From Ptychodera flava (lineage: Eukaryota; Hemichordata; Enteropneusta; Ptychoderidae): a stretch of DNA of 64,000 bases. Shown here piece by piece: positions 11,082 through 22,800 of the stretch. The translations under genes and the position numbers were made by a program. Within the stretch, counting starts at the first letter, position 1. Each line of letters starts with the position of its first letter. Location of the stretch: NCBI RefSeq assembly GCF_041260155.1, contig NC_091932.1, positions 46,035,629 to 46,099,628 of the forward strand. Direction: 5' to 3'. The notes beneath the pieces are model-generated. The model was not told where the DNA came from, did not search any database, and saw only the letters and a program-made list of their open reading frames with translations.

Positions 11082-12361
11082 TCAGGTTTACAGCATGATG
11101 TCATAATGGGAGTGATGCCATCTGGTTTGCCACTGAATGAAACCTATATTTCCACAATATTTTGAGAAATTGGGATACTCTGCACACATGGTTGGCAAGG
11201 TAAGGCACTGGGTATCAATGCTGTAACAATAACCATACATTGGTACTAAGAAAAGAATCCATCAGCCAGCAAATTGCATGGAATTGTGGGCCAACTTCTA
11301 GACATTTAAAGGGGAAGTTCACCAAGCCTGGTATTTTTTCCCATGATTCACAATACATTATAGTTGATGAAGCCCTAAACTGCAACTTCCACCACTATTG
11401 TTATCTGTTTTTGTAAAAAATTGCATGAGTTATAAATAAAAGGTGAAAATGGCTTTTCCGGAATAAGTGTATGACCCCAAAGCTAGCACATATGTAAAAT
11501 CAGCCTTGGTGGCTTCCCCAAGTGTAAATTATTCAAACTACATGTCACAGAGTAGGCTATACACTTGTCATACATAGAAGTAAACTTTTTATCATTTGTG
11601 TTCATGGTACTTAGCATTTCAGAATCATTGTTTTGAGAGCAGTAACACATTCTCTCATGTGATCATGCAATCTAACCCTCTCAAGCATGAACACCCTGAT
11701 AAAGTTGAAGTTATTTTACCAGAAAGGTATATTACCAGAAAGTCAAGCCTGAAAGAAAGGGATAATTTAATGCTGTGCCAAAGTGCAAGCTGTCAAAGTC
11801 AAGTCCATATGTCATCATTTCTGTCAATTTTCAAAGCAGTCTCAAAATCACATTCTGATATCACAATTTCTGATTTTCTTTCCACTCAGTGGTATCTGGG
11901 ATTCTTTGCCTGGCAGTATACACCGACATTCCGTGGATTTGATTCCTTCTTTGTTTATTACGATGGGAAAGAAGATTACGAAGATCACATGACTTTAGAG
12001 GTAAGAATTGACCTATCAGGAAGCTTTAAAGAGAGGAAATACCACTAAGACCCTCAAAGAAACTGTTCTTTGTAACAACTCTATCATCGTATTCACCACT
12101 GACAATGGAAGACCTGCTGCCATCTTGACAGGAATTACACTTCAAACTGAGCTTTCCGTAGCATCAAAGCTACACTCTGGGAAGGTGGTGTCAGAGACAC
12201 AGGATTTATCCATAGTCCTCTCCTAGAAAAGTCTGGAATAATCCAGAAGGAATAATCCATGTTTGTGATTGGTTTCCAATGCTGGATCGCACAGCAAGTG
12301 GTAATGTTTCAAAATTATCACAGAATTTGGATGGTGTCAATTTATGGGACACATTGTCCAT
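11082..12361 (+). pseudogene. Decayed arylsulfatase B-like gene (three exon remnants)
   Basis: Three pieces match the sulfatase family in order. Remnant 1 (11082-11199) reads SGLQH, then SGLPLNETY, then after a 1-nt frameshift EKLGYSAHMVGK, and ends at a GTAAGG donor. Remnant 2 (11890-12000) follows a ttccactcag acceptor and reads WYLGFF, YTPTFRGFDSFF and GKEDYEDH before GTAAGA; in arylsulfatase B this is GKWHLG, PTRRGFD and GSEDYYSH. Remnant 3 (about 12041-12361) reads TLKETVLCNNSIIVFTTDNG, then in other frames LWEGGVR, HSPLLEKSGI, IHVCDWFP and LDGVNLWDTLS, ending at GTAAGT. At least three frame changes are needed, the segment between remnants 2 and 3 is mostly missing, and the N-terminal CxPSR active site is not found. 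Intron borders survive, so this is a dead gene copy rather than a retrocopy. Confidence 0.85.
11311..11519. mobile_element. MITE in the first surviving intron of the sulfatase remnant
   Basis: The ends GGGGAAGTTCACCAAGCC and GGCTTGGTG-like (right end ccttggtggcttcccc) form an inverted repeat of about 20 bp. Length is 209 bp. No clear target duplication was seen. Confidence 0.6.
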
Positions 12362-12409
12362 GTAAGTACAGGAACTTACAAATTAATATTTGTTTTTGAT
12401 AGACATTTA

Positions 12410-12570
12410 TATATAATCCCATGGTATTTTTCTCTGTTTGACGTCATCGTATACGAGTGTTTTTCGCAGAGCTGTACAACTTCGAGTCGAAGGCGAGAAG
12501 TTGTTCGGCTCCGCAAAAAACACTCGTATACAATGACGTCAAACTGAGAAAAATACCATGGGATTATATA
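12410..12570. mobile_element. Foldback MITE carrying paired CRE palindromes
   Basis: Near-perfect 161-bp inverted repeat. The left end is tatataatcccatggtatt and the right end aataccatgggattatata. Each arm holds tgacgtca, the consensus cAMP response element, and 'cgtatacgagtgtttttt'. The loop around 12470-12500 is 'aacttcgagtcgaaggcgag'. It begins about 50 bp after the last sulfatase remnant. Confidence 0.8.
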
Positions 12571-13601
12571 CCGTAGTTATCATATGAACAGTCTCCTTAT
12601 TTTTCTTTTGACGTAGAGGGATCAAAATTATCGTGACAAAGAACATTAATTTTGTCGCGATTTGTGTTTTACTTACGCGGATTACTTTCATTTAAAGAGT
12701 AAAGCGCCCCGTCACCCAGGAGATACTTTCATTCATAAATGCCATCAAGCTGAGATTTTGATACATCGAATGGTATCTCCACCAACCAGACATACGGATT
12801 CGGTCACGTGAACATGTCAATCATTGGCTCATTCTGTACCAATGCCAAGGCAAAACGGCCATCGCCGGACATAGCATTCACCATGCTAGCGACGGATAGC
12901 TATAGTATTCAGAGTTATTGAGAATATTTACAAATAGATTTATGAAGTAAATGAAATGACACGATCGAAAAAGTAATTCTAATTCTAAGAGATGCCGTGA
13001 TTTTTCAAAATATCACACAAGTTTACGACCTTGGCGAGCGCGAAAGATTCCGTTCTATGACACACAGGGTGTACCTCATTGCATGTTTGTGCCCACAACC
13101 CTGCGCGCTGCCGTCACCAGCCTCTGCTGGTGTCAACTCGTCAATCCTGGTCTAGGTCGTCAGTGTTTTCGTCTAACGGACTTTGACATTTGCAGTGACA
13201 CATATCTTGCCCGTGGATATATCCTAATTTTGTTCCTTGACGGAAACTCTGTTTTGAGTGTTGTTTAAGTCAACTTTCGAAGTACATCGGATTCCACAGC
13301 GCTGCACAGCTCAACAGCTTATGTCTTCGCTACAGCAAGTTTGATTCTGAGCGAGAATTTACGAAATTTTTTGTGCAATGAAGGAAATTTATTGTTAGTC
13401 AAATGACTTTATGCTTGTGCCTCATATGTCGCTTTCCTGAAGATTATACTGTACTCATTTATTCAGTTGAACTTATGTTGAGGTGTAGGTTTCAGTTTTA
13501 TCGCCAACCGGGATTGCCAGGTATGACGTCCCTATTGAGCCTACACAACATCGACTCGAGCAGCAACCTTACTGAGCCATTAAAATAAAATGATCGACAG
13601 T
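12571..13601. other. Non-coding, nothing recognised
   Basis: Only ORFs of about 60 codons (for example 13083-13268), without domains or splice context. No repeats with clear ends were seen. Confidence 0.5.
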
Positions 13602-14684
13602 ACACTCAGTGTGACAGTTTTCGGACGACCTCAGTTTTCGGACATTTAGTGACATGCTGTTAGTTACACTCACTTCGCTCCGTATCGATAGCGTTTTACA
13701 GGTCATGTGACGTCATATTAAGTCAGGTGACACTGTTGTCCCGTTTTCGATAGTTTTTTTTGGTAGAAGCTATTGAGTTCGCTACGAGCGGATGTCACAA
13801 ATTGTCGTCTGACACCGCGTCAGTGATACTGTCAACATATTGCCGTCAGGTCACAGTAACTGAAATTTTGAATAAAGTCCTTATTTAGCATTGAATTTCG
13901 AATGTGGGGGAGAAAAATGATTTTGAAAATATTCTTTCCATTGTTCGCTACGATTGCATGTAGTTTTAACGAAAACTGCGCAGTTGTTTCTAGAAAAAAG
14001 AACATTTAATGAACGTATGAAGTGTACAAGTTTTCGGACAGACAATATTTAGCATAATTGTGTAAACGTAGTAAGTGACTTACCGCGTAAAAACTTGACA
14101 GGTAAATAATGTCGTACGATGAAATATACTCGCTATTTGTATTAAATAATGCCTGTGCGATTCTAATACAAACAAAATATGCAATGGAAACAATTATAAG
14201 TAATACTCACTGAACAAACTTAGCGAAGTTAGCCACACCGTACGATACAAGGTGCCGAAAGCAACACACACAGAGGCAGCCCGTGTCCGATATCTAGCGC
14301 TATACACGTCGAAATATAGTTGAGTCGTCCATGGATTAAACATAACTAATTATCATGAAATATTCTTATATACAGTTTACTAAACACATCGAAATTAAAA
14401 ATTGGTGGTTTGAAGTTTCAAATTATCAATACTTAGCTCCTAATCACATTCCAAACACGACGTCCGATTTCTGGGATTGCAGTCCGATTACTACGCCATC
14501 GACATGGGGTCAAAACTTTGGCAACTTTGACCCCGAAATATCACTCCCGTCGTATCAACTGAGTTTGAGAATAACCACAATAAAGTTTCGAAAGGTATGG
14601 TAATAAGATTTCTTATTGCTGGTCATTTACGAAACGACTTTAGGCGAAATTTACTACCCTGTCCGAATTCTGTCGCACTGAGTG
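13602..14684. mobile_element. Tc1/mariner-type non-autonomous element with TA target duplication
   Basis: The left end CACTCAGTGTGACAG continues as TTTTCGGACG. The right end read inward is CACTCAGTGCGACAG then AATTCGGACAG, giving a TIR of about 24 bp. TA flanks both sides (13600-13601 and 14685-14686). The subterminal motif 'ttttcggac' recurs at about 13631 and 14032. Length is 1083 bp. The largest ORF (82 codons at 14355) shows no DDE transposase motif, so the element is internally deleted or decayed. Confidence 0.8.
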
Positions 14685-14686
14685 TA

Positions 14687-15755
14687 TCTCCATTTGATTC
14701 TTGGTTTTAGTTTTAGCGACTCAAAATTTTGTTTGACAATATGCCTTCTATATGTTTCCATGTATGAAGTGCAGATCTCAACAGACCCTTTTGGCGTCAT
14801 GCCACAGAAAACAAATAAAGTTTTTGAGTTGACTTTTTACAGTCCCTCTACCAGAGTTTATTATCATGATATAGAAAACATCAAATCAATAAATGATACT
14901 GAAAATATGTCCTTGTTACGATACAAATGTCAACATATGAATTAACCACCATGAAAAGCTGACATTAAAATCGTCCTACTGCCCACTAGTATCTGTTGAA
15001 GAGCTAACCAGTCATTCTCCATGTACACACTCGTCATGTCTCAGGTGCATGAAGCTGTGTGATAGCGCCCTCTACACAACCACTGTCATAGTTCATCGCG
15101 ATGACATCGGGTCAACATCATGTCTATAGGGGCATTGGATATAATGACATATGTCGGCGTAATTTTAGTTCATCGATAGGAAAACTTGAAACCATAGATA
15201 ACAGAGATAACAGAGGATATGCAGGTAATTTTTTAAAACATTATTTCACACACGCAACTGTTGATTCACTATTCTCTACAAGTTGAGATGTGATGGGATC
15301 GGTTCTGTAAGCAGTAAGCTTGCATTGCAGAACACACCTTGACAAATTGACTCAAATATTTCATTACAAAGTCTCCAAAACAACCCACTTTTGGCATATT
15401 TGTATCTAAGACATGAAGTGACAGCTATGTTGAATATTTCAGTTCAAAATTCTGTTTTGAAATGCAAAAAATAACCCCCATATTGATTTGTTGACATGAC
15501 TACTGTGTTGTGATGTTGACAAATCACCATCAATTTTCATACACTTCTTGTCAAAGTTCCTTGATTTTTTCAGTGAAAATGTGTCAGAAATTATTAAATA
15601 CCATCATGTTCAAACTCTAGAGAAGTAGCGACAACAACTTTGAATATTTTGCCCCCAAATATCAGTTTTAAATGCGAGAAATAACCGATTATTAGTTTGG
15701 AGGGTGATGTAAACAGTGCAGTTTGATCGTTTCGTCACGCTTGAGTGACGATTAA
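14687..15755. other. Non-coding, nothing recognised
   Basis: Unique-looking AT-rich sequence without supported genes. It may include the 3' untranslated region of the minus-strand gene that ends at 16029; TTTATT (AATAAA on the minus strand) occurs near 14857. Confidence 0.4.
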
Positions 15756-15969
15756 CCCTTTGAGTGCCAAGGTCAATTTTTGTCGCCTTTAGAAAATATA
15801 CTCCAGTCAAATTTTTTCAGAGTTTTGCTAAAAGTTTGATAAACAACTGTAGCCATTGCAATGTGATGCCTATTTGCTTCAAAATTATCAAAATAAATAC
15901 AGAAAAATTCATAAAATTGGTATATGTTGCACTAAAATTTGGGTGGGAAAATTTAAAGCACTCAAAGGG
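15756..15969. mobile_element. piggyBac-type MITE flanked by TTAA
   Basis: Starts CCCTTTGAGTGC and ends GCACTCAAAGGG, with TTAA on both sides (15752-15755 and 15970-15973). The TTAA duplication and a CCCT start fit piggyBac-derived MITEs. Length is 214 bp. It lies just 3' of the minus-strand NHL gene. Confidence 0.85.
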
Positions 15970-16028
15970 TTAAAATTAGTGCGTCAAAAGTTTTGAACAA
16001 ATTTCAATATTTTGATGAAATTTAGACA

Positions 16029-16864
16029 TTACACATCATCTTGGTGTCTCTGTCTAGACTTAGAAAATACTACGATTTCATTGCTGGGATATCCTCTAAC
16101 AGCAATTCTATCACCGTAGGCGGTCACTGCCATGTACCAGGGCCAGCTCACTTCACGTTGGAATAGATGACGCCTCCATGTTCCATCTCCACTCCACATC
16201 GAAATCCTACCATTGCTGAACTCACAGACATAAACATGATCAGCGCCATCAACGGCAATACACTCTGGATAGTACAGCTGACCATCGCCGGTACCGATCT
16301 GAGCATATTTGTACAAGTAATTCAAGTCATTGTCAAAACACTTGATGCAGTGATTATTGCAGTCAGACACCATGATGACATCCCTACTGTTGACAGCGAC
16401 AAAGCTAGGCCCATCGAACTGTGTCTTACGATTACCTCGACTACCAAACTCTGAAATGTACTGTCCAGTCTGGCTGTACTTCAGGATATGGTGACCTTTG
16501 ACCTCTGTGACAATAACAAACCCGCTTACAAGAGCTATGCACCAGGGATTTGAGTCTGTCGGTAGGGTAATTATTCTGATAACTTTATTATTTTGATCAC
16601 AAACAACTATTTGCTCATTACTGTGATCAAGGATGAAGTAGAGGTTGTCCTGAGAGACAGCAATGGACCATGGCTGGAATGGTTTGGCAAACTGATCACT
16701 GAAACTGCCCAACTCCTTTTCACATGTGTAATCTTGGTTCAGGATGTGTACAATATTGTTGTCGCTGTCACACACCAAAAGTTTATCATTGTGGAATGCC
16801 AGACCTCTCACATCTTTGAACTTATGTCCTTGATGACCCTTAAGAGTTCTTCTTGACCAACGTC
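16029..16864 (-). CDS. Exon 9: NHL beta-propeller, C-terminus
   Basis: 278 codons plus stop after acceptor gacctttcag, entered in phase 1. The first residues GRWSRRTLKGHQGHKFKDVR lead into six NHL blades: VRGLAFHNDKLLVCDSDN; WSIAVSQDNLYFILDHSN; WCIALVSGFVIVTEVKG; SFVAVNSRDVIMVSDCNN; ECIAVDGADHVYVCEFSN; WYMAVTAYGDRIAVRGYPSN. Six blades is the usual NHL propeller size. In known TRIM-NHL proteins this fold binds RNA or protein; the ligand here is unknown. Confidence 0.92.
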
Positions 16865-19800
16865 CTGAAAGGTCAAAGGTTAAAACAGGATAAGGGTTAC
16901 AGTCCGTTCACGCACTCTTCCAAATGATGATGTGAAGTAGTGTACGTAGTAATTCTTATGTGATGGGGTTCAAAAATGGTGGTTAATTCAAATCGCATGG
17001 ACACCAAGACAAACATTGAACATTGCCATAAAGAGCAAGAAGGTTTTTTTTATACCCTTGAAGCTATCTATGGTCACTATTTGGGTTGGCTATTGATTTG
17101 ACCGTGGATTTTTGCTGTTGAAAAATGTGTAGAAAATGGCCGACTTTGTCCCTTTTAAAGATAATTGCTACATGTCAGTCTTGCAGCATTCTTGAAACTG
17201 CTTTGTAATTTTCATTTGTGTGTACATGTTACTTGAAACAACCTACTGCCTTGCAATATATATGAATAAAGAAGTCATGTTGGGTTTTGTTACACTCATA
17301 TGCCCAGCCATGAAATAGTATGATTCTATGCCGTTAAAGGAAATCCTGTGTACAAGATATCTTTATCTTAGGGTCTGAAAAAATATAGTTTTAGATCTGA
17401 TCAAGATATTGCTTTTTAAGCCAAAAATGGTGCACGTATGTGTAATTATACCACTCTATGATAATATACTGACCAGCTGAACTTGGAGTTGCTCTGCCAC
17501 CAACCATCTCCTCCATGGACTCTGAGTCACTGGTCTCATCATCGCTGTCAACATCTGATCCGCATAGTGCCTCTGTACTAGAAAATGCTCCACCACCAAC
17601 CATCTCCTCCATGGACTCTAAATCACTTCCCTTGCCAATGCCATCACTATATGACCCACTTTGTTCCTCTTTACTACCAGGCAGTGTCGATGTACCACCA
17701 GACATCACAGAGGACACTGGACCACCAGACAACTCTTTACTACCAGGCAGTGCTATACCACCAGACATCACAGAGGACACTGGACCACTAGACAACTCTT
17801 TACTGCCAGACAGTGCTATACCACCAGACATCACAGAGGACACTGGACCACTACTACTAGACAACTCTTTACTACTGGCAGTAACTGAACCACTCAGTTC
17901 CTTTTTACCAATGGACATCACTTTACTACCATCAGTTTTGTCCTTGCGACCAGTACGACGTTTGAAGAACTTGCCAAAAATACCACTGGAATCTCTCTTC
18001 CCTGTGGATGGACATAAAAAATTGCCGGTGGTGAGTAAACTTTTTTGTGACCACTAGAATCCCACCACAATGGGTTGAGATTCAAGTGTTTTACAAGATT
18101 TTTCAACATCTGTCTAGCTCATATCAGACAGAAGTTCCTAACACAGTACAAAGCATTCAATCTCAGCTGATAGGTGTGTTCGAATAGTTTTTTTTATGTT
18201 CCTCCAATACTTGCAAAATTCTAGTTTTATCATTACCTGTAGAAAAATATAGTTTAAAGTCATCCACATCAAAAGTGCAAGTTTTATTCTCACAGTTGTA
18301 CCTTTTATAATATAATATAATAAATATTAAAATAACCACATTAACATAACTCTGTTGGTCTACTTCAATATATTTCATTTGTGAGGAATTCATAAAAGCT
18401 CACTTTGAAATGACTCGTCCGATTGTGACATCCTATTCATCAGTTTATATGAATGCTACAAGCATGAAGATAAGTAATGACCAATGAGCTCTCATTCCAT
18501 GAATGTATACCCTGTATGTTCATTCATTCCATAGGAGGGAGTGTGAGAACAAAGTGATCCCACACTAGTGCTTTCTCTTGTGTTCTGCCACCAAATTATC
18601 CCTTGTCCCTTCCACTCCCATGATATGGATGAATGATCTATTTTCCTTCCTCAATCCAACTATGATCTATTATCATAATAAATTCCTTTAAAATAAATAC
18701 TCAGAAATATTTCCTCCCATGTACCATAAAGACAGTGTTCATGACTATATCAGTCCAAAAATACAGGTGCTTACATAGTGCTTTGCTAAATCAAGGTTAA
18801 AACTTTAATAACTTGCACAACAATGTTTAATATCATGGGAAGTTGCGACTACAATGTTTTCTCTATCCTTATTGATATGCCAATCTATACATTGCAAACA
18901 TCATATAAAGTAGCGGTAAACTTTTGATACCTGTCTGATGCTCTGTTGCTGTGGTGACCACTTCTGTCTTTATTCCATGTCCCTCCCTGACAGTCATCTC
19001 AGGTTGTGTTGATGTGACTGTTTCCATCTCACTTCCCTCTTCGGCAGTCATTTCAGGTTGTGTTGATGTGACTGTTTCCATCTCACTTCCCTCTTCGGCA
19101 GTCATTTCAGGTTGTGTTGATGTGCCTGTTTCCATCTCACTTCCCTCCCTGACAGTCATCTCAGGTTGTGTTGGTGTGGCTGTCTCCATCTCACTTCCCT
19201 CCATACTGGTCATCTTAGGTTGCGATGCTTCTTCTTTCTCAATCTCAGTGATTTTAGGTTTGGTGTACTCATTATCTGCTGAAATATCAGTCACTTCTAA
19301 ATATTAACGATATAATTCTATCAATAGTAGAGAGTTAATGTAATCTTTTAAATGTCACAGTTCTCATTGGACATTTTGGTTTACCAAATGAAAACACAAT
19401 GGCCCTCCCTAAACCACTGTTGTTAACCGTGTGAGAGTTGGAAACCATCACAGAAATATTACATATCTTTCAAAAATATCGAAATATTAAGTCTCTTTAT
19501 CACTGTTATTGAACTGGGTAACTTTTATTGTGATGTCTCAGACATCAATTTTTTGCCAGTTGATTATCTGTTCAAATCATTTTGGACTCATATTGTCCTC
19601 ACCGTGAAAACTGAAAGTGTCCAGCATCAAGCAAAATTACTCTTTGTTGACAACAAATATTATCAAAAGTGTAATAACTCAGTACGCTACAACGTTCACA
19701 AGCTTTAAAGGGCTGGCTGTTTAGAATTTTGTGACCTGGAAATACACTTCGAACTGACCAATGTGGACCACCAAAATATATTTTTATTCATCTACATGGA

Positions 19801-22800
19801 CAACCATTCTAAAATTAAAATTTCAAGCCCCAAGCAGTGTGAGATACAATTCATCATAGGATTGTTTTTGCATCTGATTAGTTTTGATAGCAGGTAACTT
19901 CTGTTCTGATGCTTACATTTGCATTACTTAAACAACCTGAACAAGTCAAAGCACAAAACAGCATGGAGTGTCAAGCCAAACTTTGATTTCATCACAGACA
20001 AAAATAAATGAAAAACTCATGATAGCTTTTTTGAAAAGTGATAATTGGTCCATTCATCTCTATGAAGACTGGAAATCCTTTCTATTCTTTGCAATTCTGT
20101 CCTAATGAAAATTGATGTGCTTTGTTAGCTGTCACCTGTGCACATTGAAAGGGTGTTTCTTGGCAAAACAATCCATTATGAAATACAAATTAAACTGTTT
20201 TCAAAGTCACTCAGAGTTTAATGAATATTTTGAAGGGATTGACAGAAATTTATGATGAATTTGAAGAAAGACAATGAGATTTATTTTTTTAGTAACATAC
20301 ATGTAGTCATGTACAGGTATATTAAAAAGTGCTAACAGAGTTCTCCCCAGAATTTCTCAGAGCATAACAGCTAATTTGCATAACAATTGAATTGTTATAT
20401 GTTAAACTCATCCCACTATGTTTAATTGCACTGGGGAGAACACTGGTCCAAGATTGTACCATAGACAGAGGGGGAAGCCCCCTCTACTGTCTATGATTGC
20501 ACTTGGTAAGACCAAGGGAGTGGGGGGCACTTAAATTTCTTGCCAATACTGTATGTATATGTGCTGCTCAATAGAGTGGGTTAACAGCGTTTTGGTCTAA
20601 AATAGGGGTATTAATTCCACTGTAAACCAGGATCTACATGTAAATTAAGTGGGGTTGATTAAATTTCAGTGGCAATTAATGAATGCAAGAATGAGTACCC
20701 ATCCATTCCAATCTTCCTTAATGCCATGACTGGCTCTTAGCTGCGCTCAATGACAATAAGTATTTGAATGATAATCAGTGTGCTCTTCAAGCCAATTTGA
20801 CTCTCCACTGAGAAAAAATATTGTCTTTTATTCAAGAAAAGTTTAAATATTGCATTTATAGGTAAAAGGACATAATTTACTCATGGAAATGTCAAGAAAT
20901 TCCTGATTGACATGAAACTTGAGAGAAGGCAGAAATGGCAATACTGATTTTGATTTTCATAATTAAAATATCCTGAATTGTCTAATCTGATTGTATTTAT
21001 GATTGCACTTCTTACATGTAAACAAACAAACAAACAAACAAACAAACAAATAAATATTCAGGTAGTTTAACTCACGTGTGTCATCCATTTCAGAGATGAC
21101 AATTGTTTCACCAAGTTGTCTCTCTTCAGCAAGTTTCTTCAGCAGTTCAATATCAGATTGTGCACCAGATACTTGTTCTAGTTGTATCCTTAGTCCAGTT
21201 ATTACTTTGTCTTTTTCTTTGAGCTGAGCTGTTAGTGTATTGATTTCACCGAGCTGTGTAGCAACTACTTTTTCAGCATTTTGATACTGTGCATCACGTT
21301 GAGCTGTTTGTGTATTGATTTCACTGCGCTGTGTAGCAACTACTTTTTCAGCATTTTGATATTTCTGCATATATTCATCACGTTGAGCTGTTTGTGTATT
21401 GATTTCACTACGCTGTGTAGCAATTACTTTTTCAGCATTTTGATATTTCTGCATATATTCATCACATTGAGCTGTTTGTGTATTGATTTCACTACGCTGT
21501 GTAGCAACTACTTTTTCAGCATTTTGATACTGCTGCATATATTCATCACATTGCAGTTTGAATTGTGATTTTTCATTTAGTGCATCAGTTAACCTGCCTT
21601 GCAGAATTAACTTCTCTGTAAAAGCCTTGTCAAGCTGCCTTTGTAAAGACTGAACTTTGGACTTTGCCAGTGCCAAGTATCTGATGTCAGAATCTGTGAG
21701 TTGATATTTGCTTGGTTTTATTGGCAGTAAACTTCTAGCCTGTAAACTTAGTGATGAATAGGCTGCTGTGATGGACAGAGTTGGGTCACCATGTTGTGTG
21801 AGTTTTTCCTCTAAACCTGTAATACAAGTTATAGGTAATATAAAAACTACTTTTCCATTACATCAGCTTGGAAAACCAATGAACTGCCTAGACTGTATAT
21901 ATAGGATTTCTATATCCTGTTAATCTGAACAGAGTTCAGAGAACACAGATAGACTTATATTGTAGGGTTCATAACAACACATCCTACACAAGATTCAAGA
22001 AGAAAACAATTTTGTAATGATGGATTGGTGATTAATTCATGATGATCTGCTACTAGCTGCAGGTACCACCACAGGGAATTCAGTAATCTTGTTGTTGTTG
22101 TTTTTGTTGTTGTTGTTGTTGTTATTGTTGTTGTTGATGATGATAATAAAAAATATTAAAAAACAATGTGTCATTCCTTGCTGTTGTTTGTCGATGTTGT
22201 AGATAATTGTAAAAGAAAACTGTAATCGTGACCAAAAAACGACGTAGGTCGCCCAACGTCACTAGTGCACTCCCGTTCTATTATACAACCAAGGGTGGAA
22301 TCGAGATGCCCCTGATCAAGGCTCATCAGCCACCTTCAAGGGCCCAAATTAGGTCAGTGAGATAAATTTCAGTGCCTATGATAGCACATTTCAATCGATC
22401 GCTCGTGAATGGGGTGTTTTTTCTGGGCCTTGAAGGTGGCTGATGAGCCTTGATCAGGGGCATCTCGATTCCACCCTTGGTTGTATAATAGGACGGGAGT
22501 GACGTTGGGCGACCTACGTCGTTTTTTGGTCACGATTACAGTTTTCTTTTACAATTATCTACAACATCGACAAACAACAGCAAGGAATGACACATTGTTT
22601 TTTAATATTTTTTATTATCGTCATCATCATCACCATCAACAACAACAACAACAATAACAACAACAACAACAACAACAACAACAAGATTACTGAATTCCCT
22701 GTGGTACCACCACTGGCTTTAATGTACACCAGTCTCAATGGATGAGTTGGTTTCAAGATTGGAATCAACCTCAAACAGCAACAACTTTTTCTGTTAATTA

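Noticed and set aside
11596-12048. 150-codon plus ORF as a gene
   Set aside because: Only its last part (after the acceptor at 11890) resembles a sulfatase; the first part is intron, and the whole locus is decayed.
18951-19307. 118-codon plus ORF, and similar plus ORFs at 17515-18057 and 21281-21568
   Set aside because: Antisense shadows of the repeat exons of the minus-strand mosaic gene.
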